DNA of 64,000 bases from Chionoecetes opilio (lineage: Eukaryota > Arthropoda > Malacostraca > Decapoda > Majidae). The notes below the pieces were generated by a model. It ran no database searches. It saw only the letters and a list, made by a program, of their open reading frames with translations, and was not told the origin of the DNA. A program made the position numbers and the translations under genes. Shown here piece after piece: positions 47,803 through 59,125 of this stretch (its first letter is position 1; each line of letters starts with the position of its first letter). Location: contig JACEEZ010007144.1 of assembly GCA_016584305.1 (NCBI GenBank), positions 38,112-102,111 on the forward strand. The letters are read 5' to 3'.

Positions 47803-48010
47803 TTGCTGATGATGCTCAAGTTTACAAAACAATTCAAGGACCACAAGATCAAGACATGCTATAATTTGCTATCAATAAATAGTTATACTGGTGGACAAAA
47901 GTGTATGTTACCTTTGAGTGTTGATGAGTGTAAAGTAATGCATGTAGGCAGACGGAACCAATGCCACCTGTACCCCATGAATAACACCCGGCTACTGAAG
48001 AAGAAAAAAA
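47802..48010 (+). pseudogene. LINE RT 3' part, sense orientation
   Basis: The plus strand encodes FADDAQVYKTIQGPQDQDML exactly from 47802. After a frameshift it continues as LPLSVDECKVMHVGRRNQ, then YPMNNTRLLK, the RT block after the catalytic FADD box. It continues, in sense, where the inverted fragment stops. Truncated at about 48010 by an A-rich stretch. Confidence 0.75.
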
Positions 48011-48334
48011 ACCACCGTGGACAGGGGCGTAGCTTGGTTTAATGGCGCCTAGGGGCAACCACTAGAATTGTGCCCCCCCAACCCCCCTCACATGAGTGGG
48101 GATGGGTGGCGAGAGTAGGGAGTCTACTCTAATCCGCCTGTTTACGCTGTGAACCCCCCAAGAATTTTATTTTTAAACTAGCTATTTCATAGTAGTTTTT
48201 AAAGCAATTTGTGAGGGGTTATCCAGCTTTGTTGGATACTACAAGGAGCAGCAGTGCAGTGTTCTGATCTTTCTCTCGGGTCAAACTGAAAATGACGGCT
48301 TTGAAGTATGAAAAGCCTATTTTTGGGTCCACGA

Positions 48335-49320
48335 TAGGGCTGGGCAGGAACCGTTTTTTTTGGTACCGCCGGTTCCGGTTCCAAAGGCTCTCGGAATCGT
48401 GGGAACCGGTTCCAGAACCGGTTCCCACGATTCCGATTTCCACGGCGATTTTTATTTAGTTAACGCTAATGTTTGCATGGTACTACTGCATTTATCAGAA
48501 AACAAAATATATCAATGGAAAGCTAATAACAGTCTGCTTCTATTGATATCTTCCATCTTATAAATTGTCCCACAAAGTTATACATGACGACGTGTTTAAG
48601 TGAATTGTAAGTTCATGCATATTTCTTCAGAGTCTCATAATGACCTTTATTTAATGTGTTTTACTGTGTTTTATGTGATACTCTTATAGAACAAACATTT
48701 CCGAAGATAACAGTCTATCCTTTATACATGTATAACATGATATACTGCGGGGTCATGCCTTGAGATCTTCCCCGGGTCTAGAGTGAACGAAGAGACCCTG
48801 GCGCTAAGATGGCGCCCAGTAGCGTTTAACATAGGGTCTATGAATGGCGGTACCCTCCTATAAAGAGACCCTAATGCGGCCATGCCCCCCCCCCCCCTTT
48901 TTTGCAAAGAATAAATAATAATAAATAAATATATTCATCAAACGAAAAACATTTTTTAAACGATTTTTTTTTATCTTTGCCAGTATATAACTTATTTATA
49001 TTAAAGTATTCGTCCAGACTCATTTTTTCTTTGCATAATTATGTTGAATGTTCATTCAAAATACCTAGGTAATCCACAAAAAAATATTTCATTTCTTCGC
49101 CTTATTTCCGTGAAAACATGACTTTTGTAAAACGACGTTTTTTTTTTTTTGGCCCCCCAATTTTCAAATTTCTGGGTACGCCACTGATAGCTACCGTCAA
49201 GTCATGTAGATTACTGAGGAACCGTTAAGGCGGAACCGGTTCCAGAATCGGAACCGGTTCCCAGCCAGTCGTGGCGGAACCGTCGGAACCGGTTCCAGAA
49301 CCGGTTCTCGCCCAGCCCTA
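48335..49320. mobile_element. hAT-type element with 8-bp duplication, 986 bp
   Basis: Ends TAGGGCTGGGCAGGAACC and GGTTCTCGCCCAGCCCTA, flanked on both sides by GTCCACGA (48327-48334 and 49321-49328). Subterminal AACCGGTTCC palindromes repeat at both ends. The flanks match an unoccupied paralogue at about 55100-55170, confirming the insertion. The interior (48430-48740) shares a core with the hairpins at 52.3-54.6 kb, and 48999-49150 matches one end of the AGTAATCGTCCAGACC TTAA family. No transposase. Confidence 0.92.
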
Positions 49321-49431
49321 GTCCACGACAGAGCTAGTGCACTAGCTAGAGAGAGAGGATCGATCGCTACCCAGAGGAAACTCTGGGTAATCCGGCAACC
49401 TTATTCCACATCTGGTTAATAACGATATTAA

Positions 49432-49634
49432 CCCCTTTACGCCCAGATCTTTCCTTTGTTATAAAAAAGTGTGTTGTTAGCCCATAAAATTACGAAAAGT
49501 AATTGAATATACCAAATTAGTTAGTCGACAAGGATACTAAACAGGTCATATCTGTAAAATGTTGCTTATATTCACTAAAAATCGTCTAATGGTATCTAAA
49601 TTACAATGGAAATTATGTTCTGGGTCTCAAAGGG
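49432..49634. mobile_element. 203-bp TTAA MITE
   Basis: Starts CCCCTTTACGCCC, ends GGGTCTCAAAGGG, with TTAA at 49428-49431 and 49635-49638. CCC termini at TTAA fit a piggyBac-like MITE. Confidence 0.75.
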
Positions 49635-49754
49635 TTAAGCTTGGCTGCACTAGTAAGTGGAAAAAAAGAAGGAAACTAAATACTAGAGAGAAAACACGTC
49701 TGGCAGTCCCGCGCCAGAGCCAGCCACCACTGACGGCTGCTAGACAGTCATAAT

Positions 49755-49910
49755 TAAGGGTTGTGCGGTATCAAGTAAATACCGGTATTGCCGATACCGG
49801 TTTACGGGAATAATACCGGTACGTCCTCACACCGGTATCAGTTACGATACCGGTATACCGATACCGTGCCAAAATACCGGTATTACCGGTATCGGTATTT
49901 GCTTTTTTTC
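49755..49910 (+). repeat. ATACCGGTAT-rich hAT-like end (left)
   Basis: AGGGTTGTGCGGTATC followed by about nine ACCGGT palindromes. A similar block in the opposite sense at 54865-55022 ends ACCGGTGCACATCCCTAA. They may bound one 5.3 kb hAT-like element, but flanking 8-mers do not match, so they could be two related truncated copies. Confidence 0.6.
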
Positions 49911-50073
49911 GTTTTTTTTTTACTTGTCCATTCTCAGACAATTATTAACCTCTACAGCATCGACCCCCCTAAAATAAAGTTTCCTATAGCGTCGGCCATT
50001 TCTTTTTTTACAATTCTTAACCCCTACCGTACAGCATAGACCCCCCTAAAATAAAGTTTCCTGTGGCGTCAGC

Positions 50074-50774
50074 CAGTGGTGGATTTAAGGGGTGACCGAG
50101 TAGACCATGGCCTAGGCCTCGCTCCCGCAAGGGCCCCGCACCCCAGAGGAAAAAATATGTTTTTAATGAAATTTTGAATGCTGGACATTTCTTATTTGCT
50201 CTAACACTGTTATATTGCATGTACCATAATATGCCACAAATTAGTACCAACATAATGTAAAATATAGGTGGAAAAAGTTTCAATTAAAATAATATGAAAT
50301 CTGAACCACATTTGGTAAAATTCTAGAGTCCTTTCCCGCCCTTATTAGTAGTTTTATTTTATCCAGACCTTCACAAATCCCTTCAGATACCTCTAAAACG
50401 TAATAATATAGTGGGGGAGAGATTAAAAAATCTAAATAAATTACTAACCTAACCTAACCTGGTAAAAATGTAGTCCTTTCCCACCCTTGTATCTCGTTAG
50501 GAGGTTATTGGTTAGGTTGTAGTGAGGTTAGGTTAGAAATTGTATTTTGGGAGGTCCAGGGCGGGGGTAATATAGGGGCGAGGGGGCGTTGAAGGGGGCA
50601 TCTCTCCTCCACTTTATACGTACGTTTTCGAGGTATCTGAAGGGGTCTGTGAAGGTTTGGAGAAAAAAGAAACTAATAAGGGCTGGAAAGGACTCTAGAA
50701 TTTTACCCCACATTTCATTCAGGGCCCCGCACTCCCACCGGCCTAGGGCCCCGCACACCACAAATCTGCCCCTG
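50074..50774. mobile_element. hAT-like element with 8-bp duplication, 701 bp
   Basis: Starts CAGTGGTGGATTTAAGG, ends CAAATCTGCCCCTG (inverted match CAG-GG-GATTT). Flanks are GCGTCAGC (50066-50073) and GCGTCGGC (50775-50782), 7 of 8 identical. Removal restores the 77-bp repeat. Subterminal GGGCCCCGCAC motifs occur on both sides. It contains a nested foldback. Confidence 0.88.
50314..50707. mobile_element. FB-1 foldback element with 8-bp duplication, 394 bp (reference copy)
   Basis: Ends GGTAAAATTCTAGAGTCC and GGACTCTAGAATTTTACC, with inverted homology continuing about 110 bp inward. Exact CCACATTT duplication at 50306-50313 and 50708-50715. The loop contains CCTAACCTAACCTGG and TTAGGTTAG. This copy defines the dispersed family found in pieces near 1555, 13391, 17150, 17957, 33590 and 39373. 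Confidence 0.92.
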
Positions 50775-50876
50775 GCGTCGGCCATTTCTTTTTTACAATT
50801 CGTAACCCCTACCGTACAGCTTAGAACCCCCGAAAATAAAATTTTATGTGGCGTAGGCCATTTCTTTTTTTGCATC

Positions 50877-51685
50877 AGTAATTAGTATTGTTACGCTCTA
50901 CTCCTCTCCTGGACCTTACCACACCAACACAGGTGTCACAGGCTGAAGGCTGTACAGAAAGAGGTGTGTTACGTTACAATAACCACTGCAAGAGACTTAC
51001 TCCTACAGCGCCTTCTTCAGGAGTTCGGTGTGTAGGGTGAGGCGAGCTAAGTATATCTCACGAGGTCAACACACAAAGGCGAAGGAAGACAATGAGGCAT
51101 TTCTTGGTTTAATGAACAAGCCACACCCAGTACAAAGTCACAGTACACAGTTAGCTTCCCGCCTCTTGTAGACGGTCGAAAAGACTATCCTGCGTACACT
51201 ACAGACACTGTTCCTTACACCACAACCACAACACCACCACGCCTCCTCCTCCACGCCACAACCACAACCACATCCACGCGCCTCCTCCTCCACGCCACAA
51301 CCACCCGCGACCACGTTCCAACTCTGTCTGTCCTCTGTGCCCACTGCCACTGCCATCCCGCCAGCCAGCCAGCCTCGCGCTGCCTCTGGCACCCCTCCCC
51401 CGCCTCCCACCCGGCAGCCACGCTCTCACTGCTGGTGTCCAAGGTCGCCCCTACCAGGCACCCTCACGCGCTGCTTCATACACACACACACGCCTCCAAC
51501 CACCACACATGCCGCCCCCCCCCCACCACATCATGCATTACGTTAACGTAAAAGTATGTATAATGTAACCTCTAAATAAGGAAAATAACAATAATTTGAT
51601 TCAAATTTCCTATTAACATTTATTTTTGGACAAAGAGTTCCTGAGATTCCTGGGAAAGACAGTTTAGAGAGATATATATATACCC
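50877..51685. other. spacer, low-complexity ACC-rich stretch
   Basis: 51210-51540 is rich in CACAACCAC and CCACGCC. ORFs on both strands reflect composition. A TGTTACG start near 50889 and TTACGTTAACGTAA near 51539 raise the possibility of an LTR, unproven. Confidence 0.35.
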
Positions 51686-51747
51686 CCTAATATTTCATTA
51701 TTACAATTGCTATCATTGTTATTATCATACTACCATAGAAAGTAGTG

Positions 51748-51836
51748 GGTGGGTGGGTGTCTGGGTGTGTGTGCGTGTGTGTGTGTGTGTGTGTGTACTG
51801 TACGTGTGTGCATGTGTGTGTGTGTGTATGTGTGTG

Positions 51837-51868
<32 letters not shown>
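51748..51868. repeat. (GT)n microsatellite
   Basis: GT repeats with TACTGTAC interruptions; an ORF of Val/Cys repeats is an artefact. Confidence 0.95.
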
Positions 51869-51872
<4 letters not shown>

Positions 51873-51904
51873 CTGTGCATCTAGGTAGTACGATGGTAAT
51901 ATCA

Positions 51905-51949
51905 GTATCTGTATTATTATTATCATTATGATCATTATCAATATTATTA

Positions 51950-51980
<31 letters not shown>

Positions 51981-52124
51981 CATTATTATTATCATTTTGA
52001 TTATTATTATCATTATTGTTATCAATATCATTGTTAGTATCACTATTATTGTTGTGATTATTTTATCTGAGTTATTATTATTATTATTATAACCTATTAT
52101 TATCATTAATGTCATTGACATTAT

Positions 52125-52181
<57 letters not shown>

Positions 52182-52246
52182 TGTTGTTTTTATTATTTTA
52201 TTCATTATCATCATTTATTTTTTATTATTATTATTGTTATTATTTC
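51905..52246. repeat. (ATT)n / (ATC)n microsatellite
   Basis: Imperfect ATT tract with ATC and ATG variants over about 340 bp. Confidence 0.95.
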
Positions 52247-52335
52247 AAAGGCGTAGACGGAGACATGTGAAACGCGATTTTCTTCAAAATAGATGGTAAA
52301 GATACGAGGGGTCAGTCTTATCTGAGGTGTGAACC

Positions 52336-53435
52336 GAGGCCACCGAGATGATAAGGCCTGATACATCGCCCGTGACGTCACACAATCTGGTGCCCACCCG
52401 CTCCGCTCCCCGTACAAGTTTACCAACCTAATATATGTTTATCAGTATAAAAGATATACTGGTATCTTCGGAAATGTTTGTTCGATAATATTATCAAATA
52501 AAAAACCGTAAAACACACTAAAGAAATGCCATTATGCGACTCAAGAAATATGTATGAACTCTTCGCCATTTAATATTTTGCGAGAAAATATTTTACATGG
52601 AAAATATCAATAGAAGCGGAATTTCATTAGCTTTCCATTGATATATTTAGTTTTCTGATAAATGAATTATCAGCATAAATAAATTAGCGTTAACTAAATA
52701 CAGAACATCATGAAATCGGGTAATTTCCTACCTAATATATGTTTATCAGTATAAAAGATATACTGTTATCTTCTGAAATGTTTGTTCTATAATATTTGCA
52801 AATAAAAAACCGTAAAACACACTAAAGAAATGCCATTATGAGACTCAAGAAATATGCATGAACCATTTGCTCTAACCAATGTTCTTCGCTATTTAATATT
52901 TTGCGAAAAAAATATTTTACATGGAGAATAACAATAGAAGCGGAATTTCATTAACTTTCCATTAATATATTTCGTTTTCTGATAAATGAACTAGCAGCAT
53001 GCATAAATTAGCGTCAACTAAATAAATAACATCATAAAATCGGGTAATTTTTCCCGATTGATGATGTTATTTATTTAGTTAACGCTAATTTAGGTATAGT
53101 TTTAAATCATTTATCAGAAAACGAAATACATCAATGGAAAAAATTCCGCTTCTATTGATATTCTCCATGTAAAATGTTTTCTCGCAAAATTTTAAATGGC
53201 GAAGAGTTTAAGTTCATGCATATTTCTTGAGTCTCATAATAGCATTTCTTTAGTGTGTTTTACGATTTTTTATTTAATAATATTATAGAACAAACATTTC
53301 CGAAGATAACAGTATATCTGTTATACTGATAAACATATATTAGGTAGGTAAACTTGTACGGGGAGCGGAGCGGGTGGGCACTAGATTGTGTGACGTCACG
53401 GGCGATGTATCAGGCCTTCTCATCTCGGTGGCCTC
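52336..53435. mobile_element. giant foldback 1, 1.1 kb
   Basis: Left arm 52336-52730 and right arm 53049-53435 are inverted copies (outer part GAGGCCACCGAGATG, GTGACGTCAC and CCGCTCCGCTCCCCGTAC). Between them, 52731-53045 is a further direct copy of the inner 300 bp of the left arm, so the core appears three times. No coding capacity. Confidence 0.88.
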
Positions 53436-53614
53436 GTGTGAACACACACACACACACACGCACACACACACACACACATACACACACACACATATCTTTG
53501 AAATAATTATATTAATAATAAAATTATAATAATTATTTGGTTGATAATAATAATAACAATAATGAAAATGATGATGCCATTATTAACCATAATAATAGTA
53601 GACGAAGACTAATA

Positions 53615-53645
<31 letters not shown>

Positions 53646-53646
53646 T
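53436..53646. repeat. (CA)n and (AAT)n microsatellites
   Basis: CA tract 53441-53492, then AAT-rich DNA with a pure AAT run 53619-53646 directly at the edge of foldback 2. Confidence 0.9.
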
Positions 53647-54560
53647 AGGTGCCTTGCACTGACGTCACGATCTAGCGTCTTCAAGCCAAATGCCGCCGTC
53701 TAAAAGCCAAATGCCGCCCGTCGGAGCAAGCTGGAGGACCAACAAACTCCACTTGCCGCCCTTGTTTATCAGCTTATGGTAATTTTCCCTTACTAAATAT
53801 ATATATATCAGTATAAAAGTTATACTGTTATCTTCGGAAATGTTTGTTCTATAATATTATCAAATAAAAAACCGTAAAACACACTAAAGAAAGGTCATTA
53901 TGAGACTCAAGATATATGCATGAACTCAGTTAAACTCTTTGCCATTCAGTTAAACTCTTTGCCATTTAATATTTTCGAGAAAACGTTTTACATGGAGAAT
54001 ATCAATAGAAGCGGAATTTCATTAGCTTTCCTTTGATATATTTCGTTTTCTGATAAATGAATTAGCAGCAAGCATAAATTAGCGTTAACCAAATAAATAA
54101 CCATCAATCGGGAAAATTACCCGATTTCATGATGTTATTTATTTAGTTAACGCTAATTTATGCATGCTGCTAATTCATTTATCAGAAAACTAAATATATC
54201 AATGGAAAGCTAATAAAATTCCGCTTCTATTGATATTCGCCATGTAAAACGTTTTCTCGCAAAATATTAAATAGCGAAGAGTTTAACTGAATATTAAGTC
54301 CATGCATATTTCTTGAGAGTCTCACAATGGCCTTTCTTTAGTGTGTTTTACGGTTTTTTATTTGATAATATTATATAACAAACATTTCCGAAGATGACAG
54401 TATAGCTACCTTTTATACTGATAAACATATATTTGGTAGGGGAAAATTACCATAAGCTGGCAAACACGGGCGGGAAGTGGAGTTTGTTGGTCCTCCAGCT
54501 CGCATCTCCCGCGCCTGCCGCAGCCACAACAAGAGCTGTGACGTCACGTGCAAGGCACCT
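53647..54560. mobile_element. giant foldback 2, 0.91 kb
   Basis: Begins AGGTGCCTTGCACTGACGTC and ends in the complement (CACGTGCAAGGCACCT). Arms of about 450 bp meet near 54107 (ATCGGGAAAATTACCCGAT). It sits inside an AAT microsatellite. The inner 300 bp are the same core as in foldback 1 and in the hAT element at 48335, whereas the outer 120 bp are specific. Confidence 0.9.
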
Positions 54561-54864
54561 ATAATAACAATAATGAAAATTTGATCTAGGCTAGATTTGT
54601 ATAGTGACGCCTGTATGATATGTAATGATCCGTTTTCTGTGATGGTCTGCCCTCAAGGGTAGAGGGAGGGAGGTCTCACAGAGCGGCATTGTCAGCTGAG
54701 CTGCAATCGGCCAATGATAACACGCGCCTCAGATTCTGAGGCTCTGAGCCAATGAGCGTTACGCTACCATAGGTGTCTCGGCAGTCGGAGTAGTCACTAG
54801 TCAGTTCTTGGTCTTGGTACTAGTCAGGAGTCTGTTTCGAGAAAAAGAAGAGAAAAAAACATAA
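54561..54864. other. spacer
   Basis: Carries the TATAGTGACGCCTGT motif (54600-54615). No gene is seen. Confidence 0.4.
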
Positions 54865-55022
54865 TACCGAAATCCAATACCGACCAAATAATATACCAAT
54901 ACCGGTATACCGATGCAATACTAATACTAATACAGGTATACCGGGAAAAATCCCGGTAATACCGGTAGTACCGGTGCTAAAATACCGGTATTTCGGTATA
55001 CCGGATACCGGTGCACATCCCT
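54865..55022 (-). repeat. ATACCGGTAT-rich hAT-like end (right)
   Basis: About ten ACCGGT/TACCGG motifs ending ACCGGTGCACATCCCTAA. See 49755-49910 for the counterpart. Confidence 0.6.
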
Positions 55023-55499
55023 AACTCATACCAATCTCCAGAAACTCCCCCGGGGAGAGGGGCTGAAAACTTGGTGGGGAAGGAAGGGTGGGAGGACGAA
55101 GGCCGTGCACTAGCTCTATCTTAGACCCAAAAATAGGCTTTTCATACTTCAAAGCCGTCATTTTAGGTCCTCTCTAGAGCTAGTGCACTAGTGCACCTGC
55201 CACTTGGAGACGGGGCAAGAAGCCCCCAACCCCCATGGGGAGAAGGAAGGCAACTGCTCAAGAAACAAAAGTAAACGAAAAGCACCCACAAGAACCAGGC
55301 GGAGTCGCCATGGCCAGGCACGCTGACCAACCACCACTCCAGCCCCGCCGGAAGGTGGGAGCCCCAGGGTAGCACAAGGCGAGTCCACGACGGAGTGAGA
55401 GAGGTAACAACACACGAAGCACGAGGCCGGATTCCACTGTTCCCCCTCTCGCACCCTCTCCAAGGAATGCGTGCGGAGGAATTAAGGCCAGAGACGCCG
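55023..55499. other. spacer with paralogous empty site
   Basis: 55100-55170 is the reverse complement of the sequence flanking the hAT insertion at 48335-49320 (tatttttgggtc, agagctagtgcac) without the insertion. GTGCACTAGCTCTA palindromic motifs repeat. ORFs on the minus strand are composition artefacts. Confidence 0.5.
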
Positions 55500-56010
55500 C
55501 CACGCCCTTCACGGCACAGGCGCGAGGGGCGTCACCCGGGTCAGCCGACTCGATGATCTGTGGGGTGGCGTGGTCAGGGGCACTGTGACGGTAGGGGTAA
55601 GTGAAGATTCATCTTTGCCAATTCCCCATGCTAACTTTCTCCTCGGTAACGATTTGGCTGGAGTACTTGTACAAACCCGCTCAAAATCAGTGATTCCCCT
55701 TTGCCAATCAATCCCACAGAGGACATTGAACAAACTCAACCTAATCTGTTCCCAAGTTGTGCAGTTACCCGGTTACAATCCAAAAACACCACTACTCATG
55801 TAACTAGCCCCACCTTATCTCCCCAGAGTGTCATTCCCAGTATATTTCCTGTACAAAGTTTGAAGGAAGCTCAACAGAATGATATTTCACTGTCTCACTT
55901 GCACCTTAAGGTCATGCCGAAGGATAATTTACTTCGTCCCCCTTCAATCCATCACCAAGACAGTGTTCTTATGAGAATGTATAGACTCCTGCAACTCTCT
56001 GATAACACTG
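55500..56010 (+). pseudogene. Ty3/Gypsy pol fragment (protease C-terminus and linker)
   Basis: The plus strand encodes VRGTVTVGVSEDSSLPIPH, then ANFLLGNDLAGVLVQ, the hallmark LLGNDLAG at the end of the aspartic protease of many Gypsy elements. After one frameshift near 55705 it continues as NLFPSCAVTRLQSKN and SLKEAQQNDISLSHLHL, a typical protease-RT linker. RT, RNase H and integrase are missing and the similarity ends near 56010. The active-site DTGA region upstream is not visible. Confidence 0.72.
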
Positions 56011-56755
56011 GTCGACCAAAAAAAAATCGAAGATATGGTTCTGGACTAATGAAGCTGATTATAGGTAACTCGACCCTGCTGAACTCGAATCTGATGTTCA
56101 TTAACTCTTATCACTTCCAGTTTTTGAGACCACGCAATTCATGAAAAAATACGGGTAAATCAGCAGAAATAGGTTTCACCAATGGTTTTTCATTTTAGCT
56201 CTTTAATCTTTCTTTTCTCAGCCTATTTAGGCATGTGCAATTTTTTGCGTCAGTATGGTTTGTCAAGTGACCGGGAGGTGTGCCGCTGCGTATTTTGGCG
56301 GGGGGGTGTTAGCAAGGCCTGGTCTATTACATTTTTACCTACTGATCGTACAGCTATTGACATATTTTTTAAACATTTATCTTTTTCTTTGCAGATATTG
56401 AGTGCTTGATTTAGTAAGTCCTAATTTTAGTTGGTTTACCGTATATTAGTACCTTTTACGCTGTGATGGGCGCCGAACTGTGTGATGCATCGTACCGTTA
56501 TTTGTTACATATGTGAATTTTTACCCCTGACAGTCTGAATAAACCATCTACAAATGGAATTGTTAAAGCCGCTTTTCTGCATTACTTCAAGTGCGTATCG
56601 GTGATCAAGATAAGAGTGGGCCCCTCACGTAGCATGCACCCCTGTTTTAACCACTTGATTAAATGGATGCGTGCAAAACGGCATCATGCATGGCATTCGG
56701 CATCCCAATGGTTTGGCGTGAACAAAAGGATCTAGTACTGACTGCTAATTTCTGC
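56011..56755. other. spacer, no gene seen
   Basis: A pyrimidine-rich stretch and an AATAAA at 56538 are present, but no coding block is recognised. Confidence 0.4.
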
Positions 56756-56874
56756 CTCACTAACATCAAGGACATTCTAAAACCGAGCTAAAATCAGGTA
56801 ACCATGACGTACCTTCTGCCATCAGCATTCCACATGTCCTGATCTCCCAGTTCCAAATGTTCCAATTGCACTTT

Positions 56875-58060
56875 GCTATAGAGTGAATCATTCGAACGAG
56901 GAGGATATCCCATGGATACAGACTTTCAAGAATGTCAGACAGCAGAGGGCCCAAATTCATCAGTCAGAATGCTACATGACTTGGCTAGGGACCTAGATCT
57001 ACCAGGAGAAAATTGAAGTCCTTGGATCTCGTCCTCAAGGATGGAATTTTGGCTACAAGAAGGAGTTCTCATCACCACGTTTTCGTCGTAGACATAAAGA
57101 ACTTTCAAGCTTTCTTCAAATGGAACACAAGCTCTTTACTTTACTGCTTTGATGTTGACACACTCATGGAACACTTTCTGAGTTTATTCTCTCACTTAAT
57201 GATAAGATGAGTGGCGCTGTTCATATATTCAGTAAAAAGCAACGCTAAAGGCCCTTCTTCTGCATAAAGACAATAAGCTTCCGATGTTCAATTGCGAATG
57301 GCCATGAAATGAGTGAAACTTATGAAACTGAGACTTTGTTATCTACTGTTAAATATGAAGACATCGTGGATCTGTGGGACCTAGAATGTATCTCCTTGCT
57401 TCTCAGGACTCCAGTTGGTACACTCAGCACATGTGTTTTCTTTGGTTGTGGACTCTGAGCGGAACAGCAAACATTCCAAACAAAAGGAATGGCCAGCCCG
57501 ACCGAAAGACTCACCTGCAGGTTTCAACTGTATGTACCACCTCTTTTTGCATGAAAATGTGTACTTACCTCCATTGCATTCTGACCTTGGGTTAATGAAA
57601 AATTTGTGAATGGCCATGGATCAAAATGTGCTGGCTTTCAGTATTTGTTTAGCAAAGTTTGAACGCACTGTATCTGACCAAAGTAAAAGCAGGTGTTTTC
57701 ATGGCCCTCAAATTCGCAACTATTCAATGATGATGACTTTGTAAGATCCTACGCCGCTTGAAAAAGCTGCTTGGAAGAGCTTTTGGCTTTTATAAAGAAC
57801 TACCTAGTATTTTCGAGCATCGAATTAGAGGAACTTATCATGGACATGTTGAAGATTAACATGCGCTTGGGGCTCGGATGTCACTCAAAAACAACTTTTC
57901 CCTTCACAATCTTGATTTCTTCCCACGAATCTTGGCGCGGTCAGTGATGAGCATGGGGAACGTTTCACCAGGACATTGCCACCATGGAAACCCGAGACCA
58001 GGACGATTCAGTCCCCAACATGATAGGGTACTATTGCTGGACGCCTACAACGTGAAAGTA
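56875..58060 (+). pseudogene. repeat-borne pseudogene with FHQDIATME motif
   Basis: The plus strand can be read through many stops as SNEEDIPWIQTFKNVRQQRA, YKKEFSSPRFRRRHKEL and ELIMDMLKINMRLGLGC. It ends as MSLKNNFSLHNLDFFP, SDEHGERFHQDIATMETRDQ and NMIGYYCW (57877-58045). The last block resembles a C-terminal motif (HGERFHQDI...DYCW) that I recognise from numerous uncharacterised arthropod ORFs likely carried by transposons. No function is known to me. Probably a 5'-degraded copy. Confidence 0.5.
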
Positions 58061-59125
58061 CATAATTTAAGCTTATTTATTTTGCCTAATATGTACATTA
58101 GGTCCTAATAAAGCGCAGGCACCACCAGAATTTAATTACGAGTAATCTGTATTACGTAGGTGATTGTTTCGATAATTATATAATTATTTATACGTAATAT
58201 TATAATCTATTAAAATTTAAAATGCCGATATTTCACAAACTTACGTGTAGAGAAAAGCAATGCCATTTTGAAATCAGCAGCCGAAATGCTTTTCCACCCA
58301 CACCCAATGAACTCAGACCATTTTTGGGTGGTCGGGGGGGGGACCAGTGATGAAACCTGGGTTGAATACCATAAGTTGTTTTACCTGTAGTTTGAAGAAA
58401 TCTTACCGAGGCCTCAAGCAGTTTAAGAATCAAACCGTCCCTAGCCACACTTATCAACGCATTCCTCAAGGCGCGGTGGAAAGACTCCATTTAACTCAAA
58501 CATGCTAAGTATCATGTCCCTATAAGTACAAAAGAAACTATAAAACCTTAATATATAATTGAACTCCCAGATTGCCGTAATAGTCGTATGAAATTCACAA
58601 AAAGTAGCTCCCGTAGATTCGTTTGCTAAAAATTTGATTTTCTTGTTTTCTTTTTGGGTGGATTTAGGGTCAAACTAATTTGAAAATGATGGGGTTTCCA
58701 ATTTTCTGACCCCTGATCCCCCGCAGCAGACCCTAGACTATAATGCCCCTGAATTTGACCTCCTCCCGCATAGCGCTAGCTACTGATGTGAAAATACTTT
58801 GATGTTTTTTAGTATCGATTCTAGGTTTTGAACGAATGCTGAATTGATTTTTGGTACTTTTGACACAAAGCAGATGTGGCTATCATTGCTTCTGGTTTGT
58901 GAACAACATCACATCAAGTCCGTGTTAGATAAGTCTACGTATTGTTGATTTTTGAATGAAAACATTCACAACAATGACGGAGATTTCTAAAGTTCATGTG
59001 GGTGATAAGGTCATCAAATTGCTTTAAGAGCATGAACTTCTCGGAATTTCTCATCATCCAAAGAAGCCGGCTCGAGCTTGTACCAAAACTTGGAGAAAAT
59101 GGGAAAATTTTGGAGATGTCAGTGG
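58061..59125. other. spacer
   Basis: A minus ORF at 58233-58490 (starts MESFHRALRNALISVARDG) has a GGTAAGAT donor-like site inside it and is unassigned. 58980-59125 reads in part as VGDKVIKLL and PARACTKTWRKWENFG and may belong to the element split by the pogo insertion. Confidence 0.35.

Larger units (their letters stand above)
49940..50876 (+). repeat. 77-bp minisatellite interrupted by a hAT element
   Basis: Units start at GCGTC-GGCCATTTCTTT: 49989, 50066 (cut), 50775 and 50851 (partial), with period 77 then 76. Each contains AACCCCTACCGTACAGC and CCCCTAAAATAAAGTTTCCT. The array is split between 50073 and 50775. Confidence 0.85.

Noticed and set aside
48023..49195. A second hAT spanning CAGGGGCGTAGC to GTACGCCACTG
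   Set aside because: One end lies outside and the other inside the 48335-49320 element, so they cannot bound one nested insertion; they are probably separate fragments.
51138..51546. Gly/Val/Trp-rich and Pro-rich ORFs
   Set aside because: They follow the CACAACCAC/CCACGCC low-complexity composition on both strands.
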